A stretch of DNA of 64,000 bases, taken from Fistulifera solaris. Its lineage: Eukaryota; Bacillariophyta; Bacillariophyceae; Naviculales; Stauroneidaceae. Positions within the stretch are counted from its first letter, which is position 1. Each line of letters opens with the position of its first letter. The stretch is taken from NCBI GenBank assembly GCA_030295235.1, contig AP026133.1:868001-932000 (forward strand), in the 5' to 3' direction. Below, one piece after another: positions 19,314 through 30,285 of this stretch. Under the pieces are notes generated by a model. It had not been told where the DNA came from. It was given only the letters and a program-made list of their open reading frames with translations, and ran no database searches. Both the position numbers and the translations under genes were made by a program.

Positions 19314-21189
19314 ATGTTAGACGATAAAACGCTTGTAGAATACTTCGCGGAAGTCACCGTCCCCAAGATGGGCGATCGCATATTCATGACGCAGCCCATG
19401 GGAGGTGACAAAGTTGTTACCTACACCTTCAAGCAAGTTCTAGAAGAAGCTAAAAAGGTAGCCGGGTACATTGAAAGTCTGCAGCTGCCTCCAAAGTCGC
19501 AAATTGCCATTATGAGCAAGAACTGTGCTTGGTGGATCATTGCCGATTTGGGTATATGGATGAGTGGGCACGTCTCGGTGCCGGTGTACCCCACATTGAC
19601 AACGGAAACGACCAAATTCATTTTGGAGCACTCGGAGTCGAAGCTTTTGTTCGTAGGAAAGCTCGATGAACACCCGTGGAAGGAAATGAAGAACGGTATT
19701 CCCGACGGAATCCCCACGATCTCGTTTCCTCTCTGCCCCGAGGGTCAATGTGCGGAGAAGACGTGGAAAGAAGCTTTTTCGAAGGCGAAACCGATCGCTA
19801 CTCCGGTCAAGCGCTCTTTGGAGGAAATGGCAACCATTATCTATACTTCGGGTAGGCATTTCGTTAGATAGGTTGTGCTTGAAAGTTTGCATAGAAACTC
19901 AACTCTCATTTTTTCGCAGGATCAACGGGAAATCCTAAGGGTGTCATGACGAGCTTCAAAGCCATGCGCGATACGACAGAGGGGCTTGTCAAAGTCCTCA
20001 AAGTAACCAGCAATGATCGTTACTTGTCGTACTTGCCTGTGGCTCACGGTATGGAACGCTGGATCGGAGAAGTAAGTGTTTTTCTCGTTGCTGTCCTTCA
20101 AAATTAGGATGAAAATCTCAATCACTGCGTGAATTGCAGTGCATTCCTTTGTACTCGGGAGAACATCTCTACTTTGCCGAGTCGCTCAACACGTTTGTTG
20201 CGGATCTGAACCGGTGTCGTCCTACTTTGTTCCTTTCGGTCCCCCGTCTCTGGACTAAATTCCAAGCCGGTGTGTTCACTAAAATGCCGGAGAAGAAACT
20301 TAGTACGCTATTGAGCATTCCCTTGATCAGCTTTCTCGTCAAGAAGAAAATTCTCAAAGGGCTGGGTCTTGATTGCGTTCGCTACGCTGGTTCTGGTTCG
20401 GCCCCAATCCCTGCCGAGCTCATTGCTTGGTATCGTCGCCTCGGTCTTGAATTGTTGGAGGGGTACGGTATGACAGAAAACTTCAACTACTCGCATGTCA
20501 GTCGACCCGGAAAGTCACGCGTTGGCTATGTGGGTAACACGTACGATGATGTCGAACATCGTATTGCTGAGGACGGAGAGATTCAGGTCAAGACCCCTGG
20601 CAAGATGATGGGCTACTTCAAAACGATGAAGCCACCAAGGAGGCTATTACGGATGATGGATGGGTCCGTACGGGTGACAAGGAGAAATTGACGCACAAGG
20701 GCGTCTGAAAATCACGGGTCGTACCAAAGACATTTTCAAAACAAGCAAAGGAAAGTACGTTGTTCCTGCTCCTATTGAGAATCAGTTTGTAGCGAATCAT
20801 TTGGTCGATTTGGCGTGTGTCTGTGGACGATCGGCCCCACAACCGCACGCTATTCTCCAATTGTCGGAAGGACCCAAGGCCAAAGCCGCCAATGCAGCAG
20901 ACCGTGAAGCTATGGGCAAGGAGCTGGAAGAGTATTTCACAAAGACGATCAATCCGTCGTTGGATGCCCACGAGCACTTGGACTTCATTGTGATTGTCAA
21001 GGATGACTGGCTTCCTGAAAACGGCTTTTGACTCCTACTCAAAAGATCAAGCGAAGCTTTATTGAGGATGCCTACGGCTCGAAAGTTGATGCGTGGTATG
21101 CAGAAAAGAAGAAAAGTCATCTGGTATGGATGGTAGATTACTCGCTCTTAAACCGATGGCTTTCCGAGAACGTTTTAGATATCCGATAA
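19314..21189 (+). CDS. Long-chain acyl-CoA synthetase
   Basis: The enzyme activates fatty acids to acyl-CoA through an acyl-AMP intermediate. I read three exons (19314-19851, 19920-20071, 20140-21189; both introns 68 bp) and about 580 residues. The ATP/AMP-binding motif IIYTSGSTGNPKGVM is rebuilt exactly across intron 1, which supports the splice. Other signatures are YLPVAHGMERW, LLEGYGMTE, GWVRTGD and GRTKDIFKTSKGKYV with the catalytic C-terminal Lys region. Three single-base losses fall in exon 3: an A run near 20622, a G run near 20682 and a T run near 21025. No clear signal or transit peptide is seen. The short C-terminus after YAEKKK may be changed by another small error. Su(z)12 begins only 40 bases downstream on the same strand. 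Confidence 0.92.
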
Positions 21190-21228
21190 TATATGTTAGG
21201 TACTTTGCAGTTATAATAAATATACTTG

Positions 21229-22706
21229 ATGCGATTGAAAAGGATATTTGAACGATGTTATGTTCACGAAAGGCGAGTCGTATCACCATCCTTAACTCCA
21301 ATGCACAAGCAAGACGCTCCAAGATACGCAGAAAAAACAGCTGTCATCTCCGAACATTTATCACTTTCTTCGTTGCTCGCCATTATATTGTCATCATTGG
21401 CTGTCTTATGTCTTTCTCAACCGAGATCAAAAGCGTCTTTGAAGAGGACGCTGTTCCGCGTAACAATACTTCCAGGCGATGTCCACGTTTCCTGCCTCGT
21501 ACACTCCATCGACGCTTTCCTGCCCAAAAAACCGTTCCGCGTTCTTTAACAGTTCATCTGGCTGCGATGAAGGATCATAAAAATGTGGTTGAGACACGCT
21601 TTTACCAGCGAAAGGGTGATATTCGGTGCACGCTTTGCTCTACTCGACCACGTGTGAGTACCAATCGAATTCACTTCATAATTGTTGCTGGCCATAGAAG
21701 TCACTCATTTTTTCTTCAAGATGAAAGACAGACACACCCTTTGGATTCATTGTGCTCGAAAGCATTTAGATTTGAACCCGGAGTTAATTAGGTTAAGCGA
21801 CGGAAATGTAAGTCCACTTTCCCAAGGCACGTTCTTTCTACTGATTTTCTTACATTTAGTGGTTTGTGTTTCGCTTTTGTCAACCTCAGGTTCGGTTACT
21901 TCTTAGCCAAAAAAGAAGAGTGTCTGATGACAAGTTACACCCAAGCAAAAGTATCCTCGAGATGAGCTGTCTCCTTTATTGTCACGATGTGCGTTTGAAT
22001 CAATTAGCTGCAATAAAGCCACCTAATAGCGTCAACCTGCCAAAGCGTGTTTATTACGACTCAGTGTTTAAAGTCGCTCAATCTGACGCTGTGTGGCTGG
22101 TCGATGTCGACAGTGACGATGAAGCAAGGGATCATATAAGCTCTCTCAAGGACACGGACGCTGTAAGTGAAAAGATCTCTGGTGTTGAGTCGACTATGTG
22201 CGGCTTAAACTCATTCTCTTTATTATAAAATACAGGAAATCAATGATTTCACCGATGTTACTCCTGGTCAAAAGCGTTTCATGAAATTGTGGAATCATTT
22301 TCTTGCCCATCGAAGTGATGGTGTTACACTCGCCCCGAAGCAGCTGCCATCCCTTTGTGTGGATTTTGCCCGGTACTTTGCGCAGTTTAGCACCTGCGAT
22401 GATGATGAAAAGCAATTCATTTGTTGCTTATTCAATTTTATGGATGAAAACTATTTGGGAGCGTTGCAAGCGGAGGAAATCATTGCTGTGTATCGTTGTG
22501 CGCGGAAAATTTCATTGCAAGAGAATGCTCCCGAGGCAGAATTCTCTTCCTTATCGCTACCTACTCGGTCGGCATCAAAACAATCTTCCAACGTGGAATA
22601 CAACGACTCATACGCAGCTGACGAGTCGGAGTCACAAATATCGTTAGAATCTGATCATGAGAATTTTCTTTCTAAGAATCGCGAGAGCAAAGAGACTAAT
22701 GCATGA
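21229..22706 (+). CDS. Polycomb PRC2 subunit Su(z)12 (VEFS-box)
   Basis: Su(z)12 is a core subunit of Polycomb repressive complex 2, which methylates H3K27. I read four exons (21229-21653, 21721-21807, 21890-22162, 22236-22706), about 418 residues. A C2H2 finger is assembled across intron 1 (YQRKGDIRCTLCSTRPR, then LWIHCARKH). The VEFS box follows the Drosophila protein closely: RVYYDS, VDVDSDDEARDH, then across intron 3 EINDFTDVTPGQKRFMKLWN, LPSLCVDFARYF and FICCLFNFMDENYLGALQ. One T appears missing near 21545-21549 in exon 1; allowing it gives FRVLLTVHLAAMKDH. The tail after residue 350 is Ser-rich and acidic. More exons may lie downstream, so the 3' end is uncertain. Confidence 0.85.
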
Positions 22707-23230
22707 GTTTGCAGAGAATACAACCAGCTATGCGAGTTTGTGTCTGAGTTATGAGCTTTCAGCTTTCTTTGGATCAATTGTGGGATTCTTTCATGCTTCA
22801 ATCCATTTCAAGCCATCGCCGACGAAATTAACATGGTATGTAATCATCACACACAGAAAGCTTAAACAGTCGTGCATTTGTAATATATTTAGAGATAATG
22901 TAAGTTTATTGTTTCGAACTTAATCTATGCTACGTTTCCGCTACGATTGCAATTGCGCCTGTTGTGTCAGTCTAAATGGAACAAAGACTGGCAGCAACTA
23001 CGCTGGGAGAGGTTCTCATCTTTGAAGAAATTAAATCTGGAAAACCAGTATTGCCTTCCGATCAAACAACGTCTTGATCCTACGGGTGTCCTTCGGTTAT
23101 CCAATCGCCGCGGACACACTATGTGTTCACTTGCGAATGTTGGTAATAAACCTCTGTGCCTTAGAAACCAATTCTTACCACTAACCGCGGAAGTTGACGA
23201 CCGCGATGGGGCAACGCCGATCCCTTGAGC
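22707..23230 (+). other. Possible further exons downstream of Su(z)12
   Basis: A consensus intron seems present here: donor GTAAGT near 22898 and acceptor TTGTGTCAG ending near 22971. The following frame (SKWNKDWQQLRWERF...) runs to a stop at 23228. Pieces such as CREYNQLCEFVSEL and FNPFQAIADEINM look protein-like but are interrupted. This could be the true 3' end of the Su(z)12 gene with indels, or a separate small gene. I cannot settle it. Confidence 0.35.
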
Positions 23231-23581
23231 ATCAATGCTATTGGATAGATCTCTGTAAATCATGTTGCACCTCGCCATTGTGGTTTCAAGACTCTCTCAA
23301 TCCTTTCACTCTTATGATTTCGTGAGCTGGTTTTCGTCTTTTCTGCCTCCTAATTGCTTTCTGTTATCGTGGCTTTAGCCGATTACCGTACCCAGTGATT
23401 CTTTAGGGACTTTTTTGGATGGAGCAACACCTCCAAGCAAAGGCAGTGATCAACCCAGTCAGTTCGTGGAGTTTTAGTAGCAGGTATCAATGAAGCAAAG
23501 CCTTAGTAGGTGCGATACAGAGAGGTGAATTCACCGGAATCACAATAATAATCATTATCGAAAGCCGATCCAAGAAATCAG
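23231..23581. other. Intergenic, no gene recognised
   Basis: No supported gene lies between the possible Su(z)12 tail and the palindrome minisatellite. Confidence 0.4.
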
Positions 23582-24516
23582 TGGTATTCACACTGGTCCA
23601 GAAAATCTGGACCAGTTGTAATGTCACGGTCCCAGGAAATCTGGGAGAGTGGTATTTACATTGGTCCAGAAAATCTGGACCAGTTGTATTGTCACGTCCC
23701 CCGAAAGTCTGGGAGAGAATATTTTAACTGGTCCAGAAAATCTGGACCTTTTGTATAGTCCGTTCCCAGAAATTCTGGGTGAAGGTATTTTCACTGGTCC
23801 AGAAAATCTGGACCAGTTGTATTTTACCTCTCCAGAAAATCAGGGGGAGTGGTATTTACACGAGTCCAGAAAATCTGGACCAGTTGTATTTTCAGTTTCC
23901 CAGAAAATCTGGGGAAAGATATTATCACAGGTCCAGAAAATCTGGACCAGTTGTATTGTCACGGTCCCAGAAAATCTGGGATTTTGGTATTTTCACTGGT
24001 CCAGAAAATCTGGACTAGTTGTATTTTCAACGTCACCAGAAAATCTGGGGTTGTGTTATTTACACTGGTCAAGAAAATCTGGACCTTTTGTATTGTCCGT
24101 TCCCAAAAAATCTGGGGGTGTGGTATTTTTACTGGTCCAGAAAATCTGGACCAGTTGTATTTTTAACTTCCCCAGTAAATCTTGGGCTCTATTACTTACT
24201 TTTCCAGGAAATCTCGAGGAATGGTATTTACCCTGGTCCAGAAAATCTGGACCAGTTATATTTTCAACGTAACCAGAAAATCTGGACCATTTTATTTTCA
24301 ACTTCCCCAATAAATCTTGGGCTGTATTATTTACGTATCCAGGAAATCTGGGAGAGTGGTTTTACATTGGTCCAGAAAATCTGGACCAGTTGTATTTTCA
24401 GCTTCCCAGAAAATCTGGGGGAAGGTATTTTCACTGGTCCAGAAAATCTGGACTATTTGTATTGTCCGTTCCCAGAAAATCTGGGTGATTGGTATTTACT
24501 GTCCGGAAAATCTGGT
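23582..24516. repeat. Palindromic minisatellite, 67-bp units
   Basis: About 13 units of 66-69 bp each hold two short inverted repeats: GGTCCAGAAAATCTGGACC (8-bp arms, 3-base loop) and CCCAGAAAATCTGGG (6-bp arms). The palindromes are spaced about 33-34 bases apart, some 27 in total, with a partly irregular stretch at 24175-24360. The core CAGAAAATCTG is the best conserved part and linkers vary more. All three plus-strand frames stay open over long stretches because the unit lacks stops, but 67 is not divisible by three, so it is not protein-coding. It ends about 100 bases before the HAD-like gene. Confidence 0.95.
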
Positions 24517-24624
24517 TCTAAAGGGAAAAACTGGCGCCTCGAAAAAATTCACGACCGCATTTCGGCAAATCATCGTATTATACCAGTACGGAGTAACAAT
24601 TAACAATTGATTAGAAACTATAAT

Positions 24625-25713
24625 ATGTTCCTAAGACCCTCAAGATTTCGTCACACGCAAAATACTAATGGAGTAATCATCCGTGTGTGTTGGATGGCAT
24701 CCTATAGCCGAATGTTGGACATGGGCGGAGTTCCCAGTAGCATGCACAAAAAAACGGGCAGCATCAACGCCAGCAAAAACTGCAAAGTACAAGCCATCTG
24801 CTTCGACTTTGGTACTTTGACGGGTTCAATCTCCTCAAAAGAAAAGGAAAAACTTCTCTTAACAAAAGTGACTCGTGTCTCGAACGAAGAACAACGTCAA
24901 GAGCTGGGGGAAATCATGCCAAAAATAACGCAAATAGCCGATATATTGAATGTAAAAATGGGAAACGAAGAAAGGATATCTTCGGATCGCACTTTATCTT
25001 CCAAAGAAGTCGCAGATTTATCCCGGCTGATGGAAGCCGATTCTTCAAGCGAGACGAAAGTGGTTGAAAAGGAAACAAATCCTCTATTACGGTCCGATGT
25101 CCGTTCGAAATACGCGGCTCGATTGGCGAGAAAAGGTGTTGACTTAGCTGGAGTTGATCGAATGAAGCAGCGCTTAGAAGACGAAAGATCAAATTCAAGA
25201 GGAGACGCTGCTAGTCATTTTGCTGCCCGAAAAATCGCACTGAGTGAGCCATCGGCGGCCAGTGGTGACAAGTGGATGGCTCTGACTGGTACGGGGGCGT
25301 TGTTACAATATCTCACGCAAAGGTCGATGAAGATCTGCTTGTTTCCAAGTCCTACATCATTCGAAATATCAAATAAGGAAGAACGAGATAGAATGGAACA
25401 GATGAAGGCTCAGCTGAATGATGTAAATTTTCACTCATTAATCAAGACGGGTAGCGATGCTGAACATGTTTTGCAAACTGCCCTGCGTGACCTAGCCTTG
25501 GACAGTCCTTTACGGATTCTCGTGGTTTCAGATCGGGATGAATATATTCGAGTCGCAAAAGAAAGTGGGCTAGTTACTTGTCGTATCATTCCGCCAAATG
25601 CTCGTCGGGGTAACGTCTCGGCTCATTATTCTGTTCCTTCTGTCCCAGATGTGAAAGACGTAGTCGATGAGATCAATGGCATCTCATTCAATGCTGTACT
25701 GCAAGGAAGATGA
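24625..25713 (+). CDS. HAD-like superfamily protein, probably non-catalytic
   Basis: The protein is 362 residues from the ATG at 24625; a second ATG at 24694 (MASYSRMLDMGG) is also plausible. The strand VQAICFDFGTLTG resembles HAD motif I, but the second Asp of DxD is missing. The C-terminal part (LRILVVSDRDEYIRVAKESG, then VPDVKDVVDEINGISF) resembles the later Rossmann half of HAD proteins. The middle is a long charged, probably helical insert. The frame is intact with no intron. No organelle leader is clear. The palindrome array ends just upstream and may lie in its promoter. The function is unknown; a pseudo-phosphatase is a weak guess. Confidence 0.55.
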   Translation: MFLRPSRFRHTQNTNGVIIRVCWMASYSRMLDMGGVPSSMHKKTGSINASKNCKVQAICFDFGTLTGSISSKEKEKLLLTKVTRVSNEEQRQELGEIMPKITQIADILNVKMGNEERISSDRTLSSKEVADLSRLMEADSSSETKVVEKETNPLLRSDVRSKYAARLARKGVDLAGVDRMKQRLEDERSNSRGDAASHFAARKIALSEPSAASGDKWMALTGTGALLQYLTQRSMKICLFPSPTSFEISNKEERDRMEQMKAQLNDVNFHSLIKTGSDAEHVLQTALRDLALDSPLRILVVSDRDEYIRVAKESGLVTCRIIPPNARRGNVSAHYSVPSVPDVKDVVDEINGISFNAVLQGR

Positions 25714-25732
25714 AAGCCCATTCACTAGCCCC

Positions 25733-27274
25733 TCATTTTTCACTAGCCGAACTGAATTTTTGTAAAACCCTATCCCACCATTTCCTCGAAGTCATTTCTG
25801 TCAGGCGACTGATAGCTCTCCTGTAAGCATGTGGCTTGTCTCTACGGACACGTTCTACGTCTCCGATCAAAGCATCTGAGTTCATCGTCCAATCCTCATT
25901 CGAATCCAGTGAATCGTTTTGTGTAGAGGGCACTGAAGCAAAGACAGCGTTGGGCGGGACGACACTGGAGCAAAGCAGAGCTCCGCGCGCTTCGTAGAGC
26001 TCGTCCATGAGTATGACAAAGCGTCTGGCCGGATCGATGTCACGCATATCTGATAGATCGAGAATCGGTATATTTTTGAGAATTAGGATGGGAAAGTGGC
26101 GAGCAATCGCGCGAAATTCCAAGGTACCATAATCTTTTTCGCGACATAATTCATCAAATGTAAATTGTCCTACCCCGGTTCCCGGGACAGAAATGTGCCG
26201 CTGAAAACCAACATCAAGATTAACAAATGTGGATGGATCGGAGCTAAATTCAAAGAGTAGGTCTTCCGTGATTGATTCCATTCGCTCTGCTTGGGATTGG
26301 AGATCGTCATTATCAGGAAGCAGATACATGCTCTCTTGGTTCAAAAGGCTTGGCAAGGTCCGATAGTCCACAGTCGAGTCCAGGTGATGAATGATACAAT
26401 GATGCTGTAATAGAGCTACAAATCTGGAAAAGAACATGTCGGTGCTACCTTGGTATGACGACGACAAATTATCAGGAGGCTGATTGGATGTAGACACTAC
26501 AACCGTCCCCAATGTGAGCAAAAGTTCCAACAGTTGCGTTAATATGTAGGCATTGCCAACATCGGTCACTTGTAGTTCATCCAGGCATAATACGGTCGTT
26601 TCAGTTGCTATTTGTATCGCTACATGCTGTACAGGATTGGTAATATATTCCTCGGGATCGAAAGTGACCTCTGCATTCGGTGCGTCGCGTTCGCTGATTG
26701 CTGTATGAGCCTGTTGTTGCTTTCGTACGTCGTGAATCCTTTGATGTAGCTCGTTCATAAAGGAATGAAAATGGACTCGACGGCCTTTGTTTTCCCGCTT
26801 GTTATATAGATCGAAAAATGTATCCATTAACATGCTTTTTCCGGTCCCCACCGATCCATGAAGATACAACCCGCGTGGTATACGAGGGAGTACGGGGCGT
26901 GCTGTGTCGTTATAAGATTGTTTCTGTTCAGAGATTTCGGAAGTATCGGTCCTTGAATGAACGTTCGGGAGCATTTCTTCCTGTTTCTGCTGCTCGTTCC
27001 GTCGCTGCTCTCGAATACGTTCACTTTGTGTCCGATGCCATGTTTCTACAATCGGCAGATTAGAGTAACCGGTCACTGCTTCCAGAAGTCTATCAAACCG
27101 TTTTGCAGCTCTCATTTGAATTCGATCTGCTGTTAATTCCCCCCGTCCAACTCTTTCCTGTAGCTGATCAGCTACGGAACCAAGAAGGCGACCGAACACC
27201 CACGCACTTGACAGCGGAAGAGTTCGTTTCCTCCTCGCTAACTGCCGGCTGCCGCTCAAAGACCTGCACTGCAT
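25733..27274 (-). CDS. AFG1/LACE1-type AAA ATPase (ZapE family)
   Basis: The protein is 513 residues and intact. The first ATG is at 27274. AFG1 proteins are P-loop ATPases of the mitochondrial inner membrane that help degrade or handle respiratory-chain subunits; bacterial ZapE is related. Walker A is GSVGTGKS within RGLYLHGSVGTGKSMLMD, the family HFHSFMNELHQRIH follows, Walker B is VLCLDELQVTD, and a sensor-like STSNQPP and late RRFVILMDELYEARGAL are in place. The basic, Arg/Ser-rich N-terminus is compatible with a mitochondrial presequence. It is convergent with the HAD-like gene, with 19 bases between the two stops. Confidence 0.9.
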   Translation of the reverse strand: MQCRSLSGSRQLARRKRTLPLSSAWVFGRLLGSVADQLQERVGRGELTADRIQMRAAKRFDRLLEAVTGYSNLPIVETWHRTQSERIREQRRNEQQKQEEMLPNVHSRTDTSEISEQKQSYNDTARPVLPRIPRGLYLHGSVGTGKSMLMDTFFDLYNKRENKGRRVHFHSFMNELHQRIHDVRKQQQAHTAISERDAPNAEVTFDPEEYITNPVQHVAIQIATETTVLCLDELQVTDVGNAYILTQLLELLLTLGTVVVSTSNQPPDNLSSSYQGSTDMFFSRFVALLQHHCIIHHLDSTVDYRTLPSLLNQESMYLLPDNDDLQSQAERMESITEDLLFEFSSDPSTFVNLDVGFQRHISVPGTGVGQFTFDELCREKDYGTLEFRAIARHFPILILKNIPILDLSDMRDIDPARRFVILMDELYEARGALLCSSVVPPNAVFASVPSTQNDSLDSNEDWTMNSDALIGDVERVRRDKPHAYRRAISRLTEMTSRKWWDRVLQKFSSASEK

Positions 27275-27671
27275 GTGACCCAGCAATCTTGTGTTCAAAA
27301 TTGTCTTCGTAGAATGGACAAGATACCGTTATGTTTGTGATCAATAATCAATAACGACATGTGGTCGGTGTGAAAAGAGTTTCGCGTTTCGCAGTCACAT
27401 CAGCTGCAGCTGCAGCTAGCGCTACCGGGACTTACGGTACTCAAAACGTACATAATCCGCTAGTGTTGCCACCTGCGGTACTCAAGAGCTACAAAAGTGC
27501 AACAGTCAAATTCATCCTGGAGTCTTTTTTTTCCTCGCGATTGCGTTTCCCATTTTTTCACACTTCCCTCCATGCTTCATGCATTCTGCTTAGCATTTCT
27601 TTTCCCGTAACTCTTGACCGCTCGCAATACATTCGTTTTAACTACAGTCTATCATAAACATCATATAAAGC
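27275..27671. other. Intergenic, divergent promoter region
   Basis: The stretch separates the AFG1-type gene (minus) from the first leucine-rich-like paralogue (plus). A short open frame at 27361 shows no domain. A CAGCTG-rich palindrome cluster is at about 27401-27425. Confidence 0.4.
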
Positions 27672-29073
27672 ATGTCTTTTGCTATGAATTCCGATTATAC
27701 AATCAAGCGCATCGGCAACAAAGGCGACTATCGTCTCATCGGTTTGGAAAAGGTCGAGAGTCTGGATGTATTCCTCAACGAAGTGGACGAGGCTACGCGA
27801 CTGTGGATTGAAGATCTCAAAGTGCTTGCGATGACAAGTCAACCGAAGCAGTCTCCCGGGGACTACATTCGCTTCAAGTGCGAAATTGATACAGACCATC
27901 CGATTCGCCCAACGCAAGTCCTTTTGTTTTACGGCAAGAAAGTCAAGTCGCTGGCTTTAGCCGTCGAACGCGTCTTGTCTCTCCCGGATGTTGGTCAAGA
28001 TCGCAGTGTCGAATTCTTGGGTTTGGCCGGTGGTACGAGCAAGAGCCTGATTTTCTTGCCTGCGCAGCTCGAAAAGTTGCTCACGGTACATGCTACCCGC
28101 TTGTACATGTTCACTTGCTTCGATCTTTCTCCTCAGCAAGCCATTGTACTCGCCAAACACAATCTAGAGGGTGTACGATTTTGCTCGGTCAGTGACAAAG
28201 GGAAAGCGTTGGTAAAGTATTTGGAACAAAACAATGACGAACGTACGTTGGGTGCATACTTGCATCCATTCGACAACGCGTGGAACAACATTGTCATGTT
28301 TTTGAGTCGCTCTCCTATCCGGTATTCGAGGAACTATTCTTCGATCCGTGTCACGATACAAACGCGGGCTGTAACGCTCAAATCGTCCAAGCAAATGTCA
28401 AGTCGATTGCGATAACTCTTAGTCGAGCCACTTCTTCATGCTCTGAACGATGGCACGCTCATGGCTCCCAAACTTGGCGCATGCTTTGACTCACACGATC
28501 GCAACCAAGATATATTCCTGGACTTCTACGAGATTGCTATTCATAAATTGTTCATTGCTATTTCTTCCACCAAGTGTCAACTGAAAGAGCTCTATTTGCA
28601 GTTGTCCCATGTTGCTGACAAAGATACTTTGCATTTCATCGTCGAAGAATTTCTAGCGCCAATGCTTGGACTAAACCAAAGTCTCGAAACGCTGGGTATC
28701 GAGTTCCTGGATAAGTCCATTCTGAAAATTATTGCAGCATCCCCGTCTGCGAAACATTGTTTTTGTTCCCTTTGAGGAACCATCTTTACGCGAGTATAGT
28801 TACCTTCGAGAATGGTATCCCCAGCATCCGTCCCATCACATTCGGTTCGACCACATGACAACAATTTTACCACATGAAGGACGCCGCGTCGTCACAAAAT
28901 GCCCGGTGAAAGAATGGCAGAAATTCGTGTTCTTTTGTCAATATAAGCGTCTTCGGCATGCGACCAACGAACGGGTCCGCTCTCATTTGCTGGTCAGGGC
29001 GTTGGCGAATCATTCGGATTCTCCGCAACAAGTCTATTTTCTGTTGCGTGGAAACCGAGACCTCTTAACGTGA
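27672..29073 (+). pseudogene. Leucine-rich-like family, paralogue 1 (three frameshifts)
   Basis: This is the first of four tandem copies of one family. It opens MSFAMNSDYTIKRIGNKGDY and keeps RLWIEDLKV, GKKVKSLALAVERVLSLPD, LSPQQAIVLAKHNLEGV and SDKGKALVKYLEQNNDERT, then the ladder CQLKELYLQL, SLETLGIEF, LRNIVFVPFE and the family tail VKEWQKFVF with SPQQVYFLL. The frame changes near 28312, 28435 and 28745. Each is a small indel and the sequence on both sides is well conserved, so this may be a young pseudogene or a gene hit by assembly errors. The repeated L-x-x-L strands suggest a leucine-rich-repeat-like scaffold; function unknown. Confidence 0.65.
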
Positions 29074-30285
29074 ACCTGTATATTTTTGCGTGTGTAGAGG
29101 AGTAAATGGTAAACTTTATTTCAACGGTGCGCGAGTGATCGCCTGTAAGCTCGATTGTGAGTAATCATACAAAGTGCACTCTCAATAATCAAAGATCACC
29201 GAAGTAACTTTTTAGATGTTGCTGCTGCTGAATTTTGAACAATTGCACGAGTTGCCGACATGTCACCTTGCCTCTCCTCAAAACGTTTTGCGATCGAAGA
29301 GCATGGCCTTGGTCCTGTGTCCTGTCTAGTGCTATGTCCAAGCAGTACCGTGAAAAGCACACAGATAATGCTAGACATCCGCCACGTAAATGCAGTCAAT
29401 ACACATTCATTCCCGACACCAAACTTGTACCACCTGGCTAAGATTGTCTCGAAGTCACCCATAATAATCCAGTCGGCATTATGTCATTCAAATTGATACT
29501 GGGTTTGACTGATGACAAGTGTATAGATCAGGCCGCATGAATCAAATCAACGACACTGCGACACCAGCACATCAGTAAATGGTTGCACCTCGGCTAATCG
29601 CACGATTACCGATGATACCATCGTTTCGAAACGAAGCACTTCCTTTTGTCGCTATCACCCATAAATAAAATATCATAGCAGATTCCATGTTGAAGGGAAA
29701 AGTGCGCCATTCGCTCGTTTTCGCTCGCACGGACTACAGAATCCCAGCACATCTGATTTGACCGATCTGGAAGGATTTTTGAGCCATGGTGCTCCGTAAT
29801 TACATGATATCAGGCAGCTCGATCAAGATAATCAATTGTCAGACGAAATGCATGGCTGCTCATGCCGAACTTGACTGAAAATCTAGTGCGGTAGCCTCTA
29901 TCTGCAATGGCCAGCTTGCCTGGAATCATTTGCTGTAGCAAACCGCCAGCATTGTTACCTACTCTTATCGTTCTAAACAACGTGAAGGGAACGTTCATCC
30001 GATTTGAAGACAACGAAAACGATGGAGGTTTTTTTTATAAAAACCTATACCGGTACTCCTTTGTAAAAACAGTCTTTGTTGTTGCTCGTCCCAGCCTCCC
30101 GCGCGTCGCGGTCCGAACGAGCGGCGAAGTGGTGCAAGTTTGGCGAAAACACGCGATCGAATAAGTTGATTGAAATCTTTGATACGATGACCGAAATCTT
30201 TTAACCATTCTGTACCCGTGAAGCTCCACGCAAGCTGCTTCCTCGATGAATTCAGAATCGCGTTTCACGGAACACAATACGAAGA
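29074..30285. other. Intergenic, no gene recognised
   Basis: No supported gene lies in these 1.2 kb. Open frames here are short and overlap each other on both strands. A TGCTGCTGCTG stretch is at about 29218. The end holds the promoter of paralogue 2. Confidence 0.45.

Noticed and set aside
23582-24516. CRISPR-like array (palindromic repeats with spacers)
   Set aside because: Linkers between palindromes are similar to each other rather than unique, units vary in length, no cas genes are near, and the genome is eukaryotic. It is a minisatellite.
23649-24603. Long repetitive open frames (GPENLDQLYF-type peptides) in all three plus frames
   Set aside because: The 67-bp unit is not a multiple of three and simply lacks stops, so the frames are a by-product of the repeat.
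27361-27657. Short open frame with Ala-rich start
   Set aside because: It lies in the divergent promoter of AFG1 and paralogue 1 and has no conserved motif.
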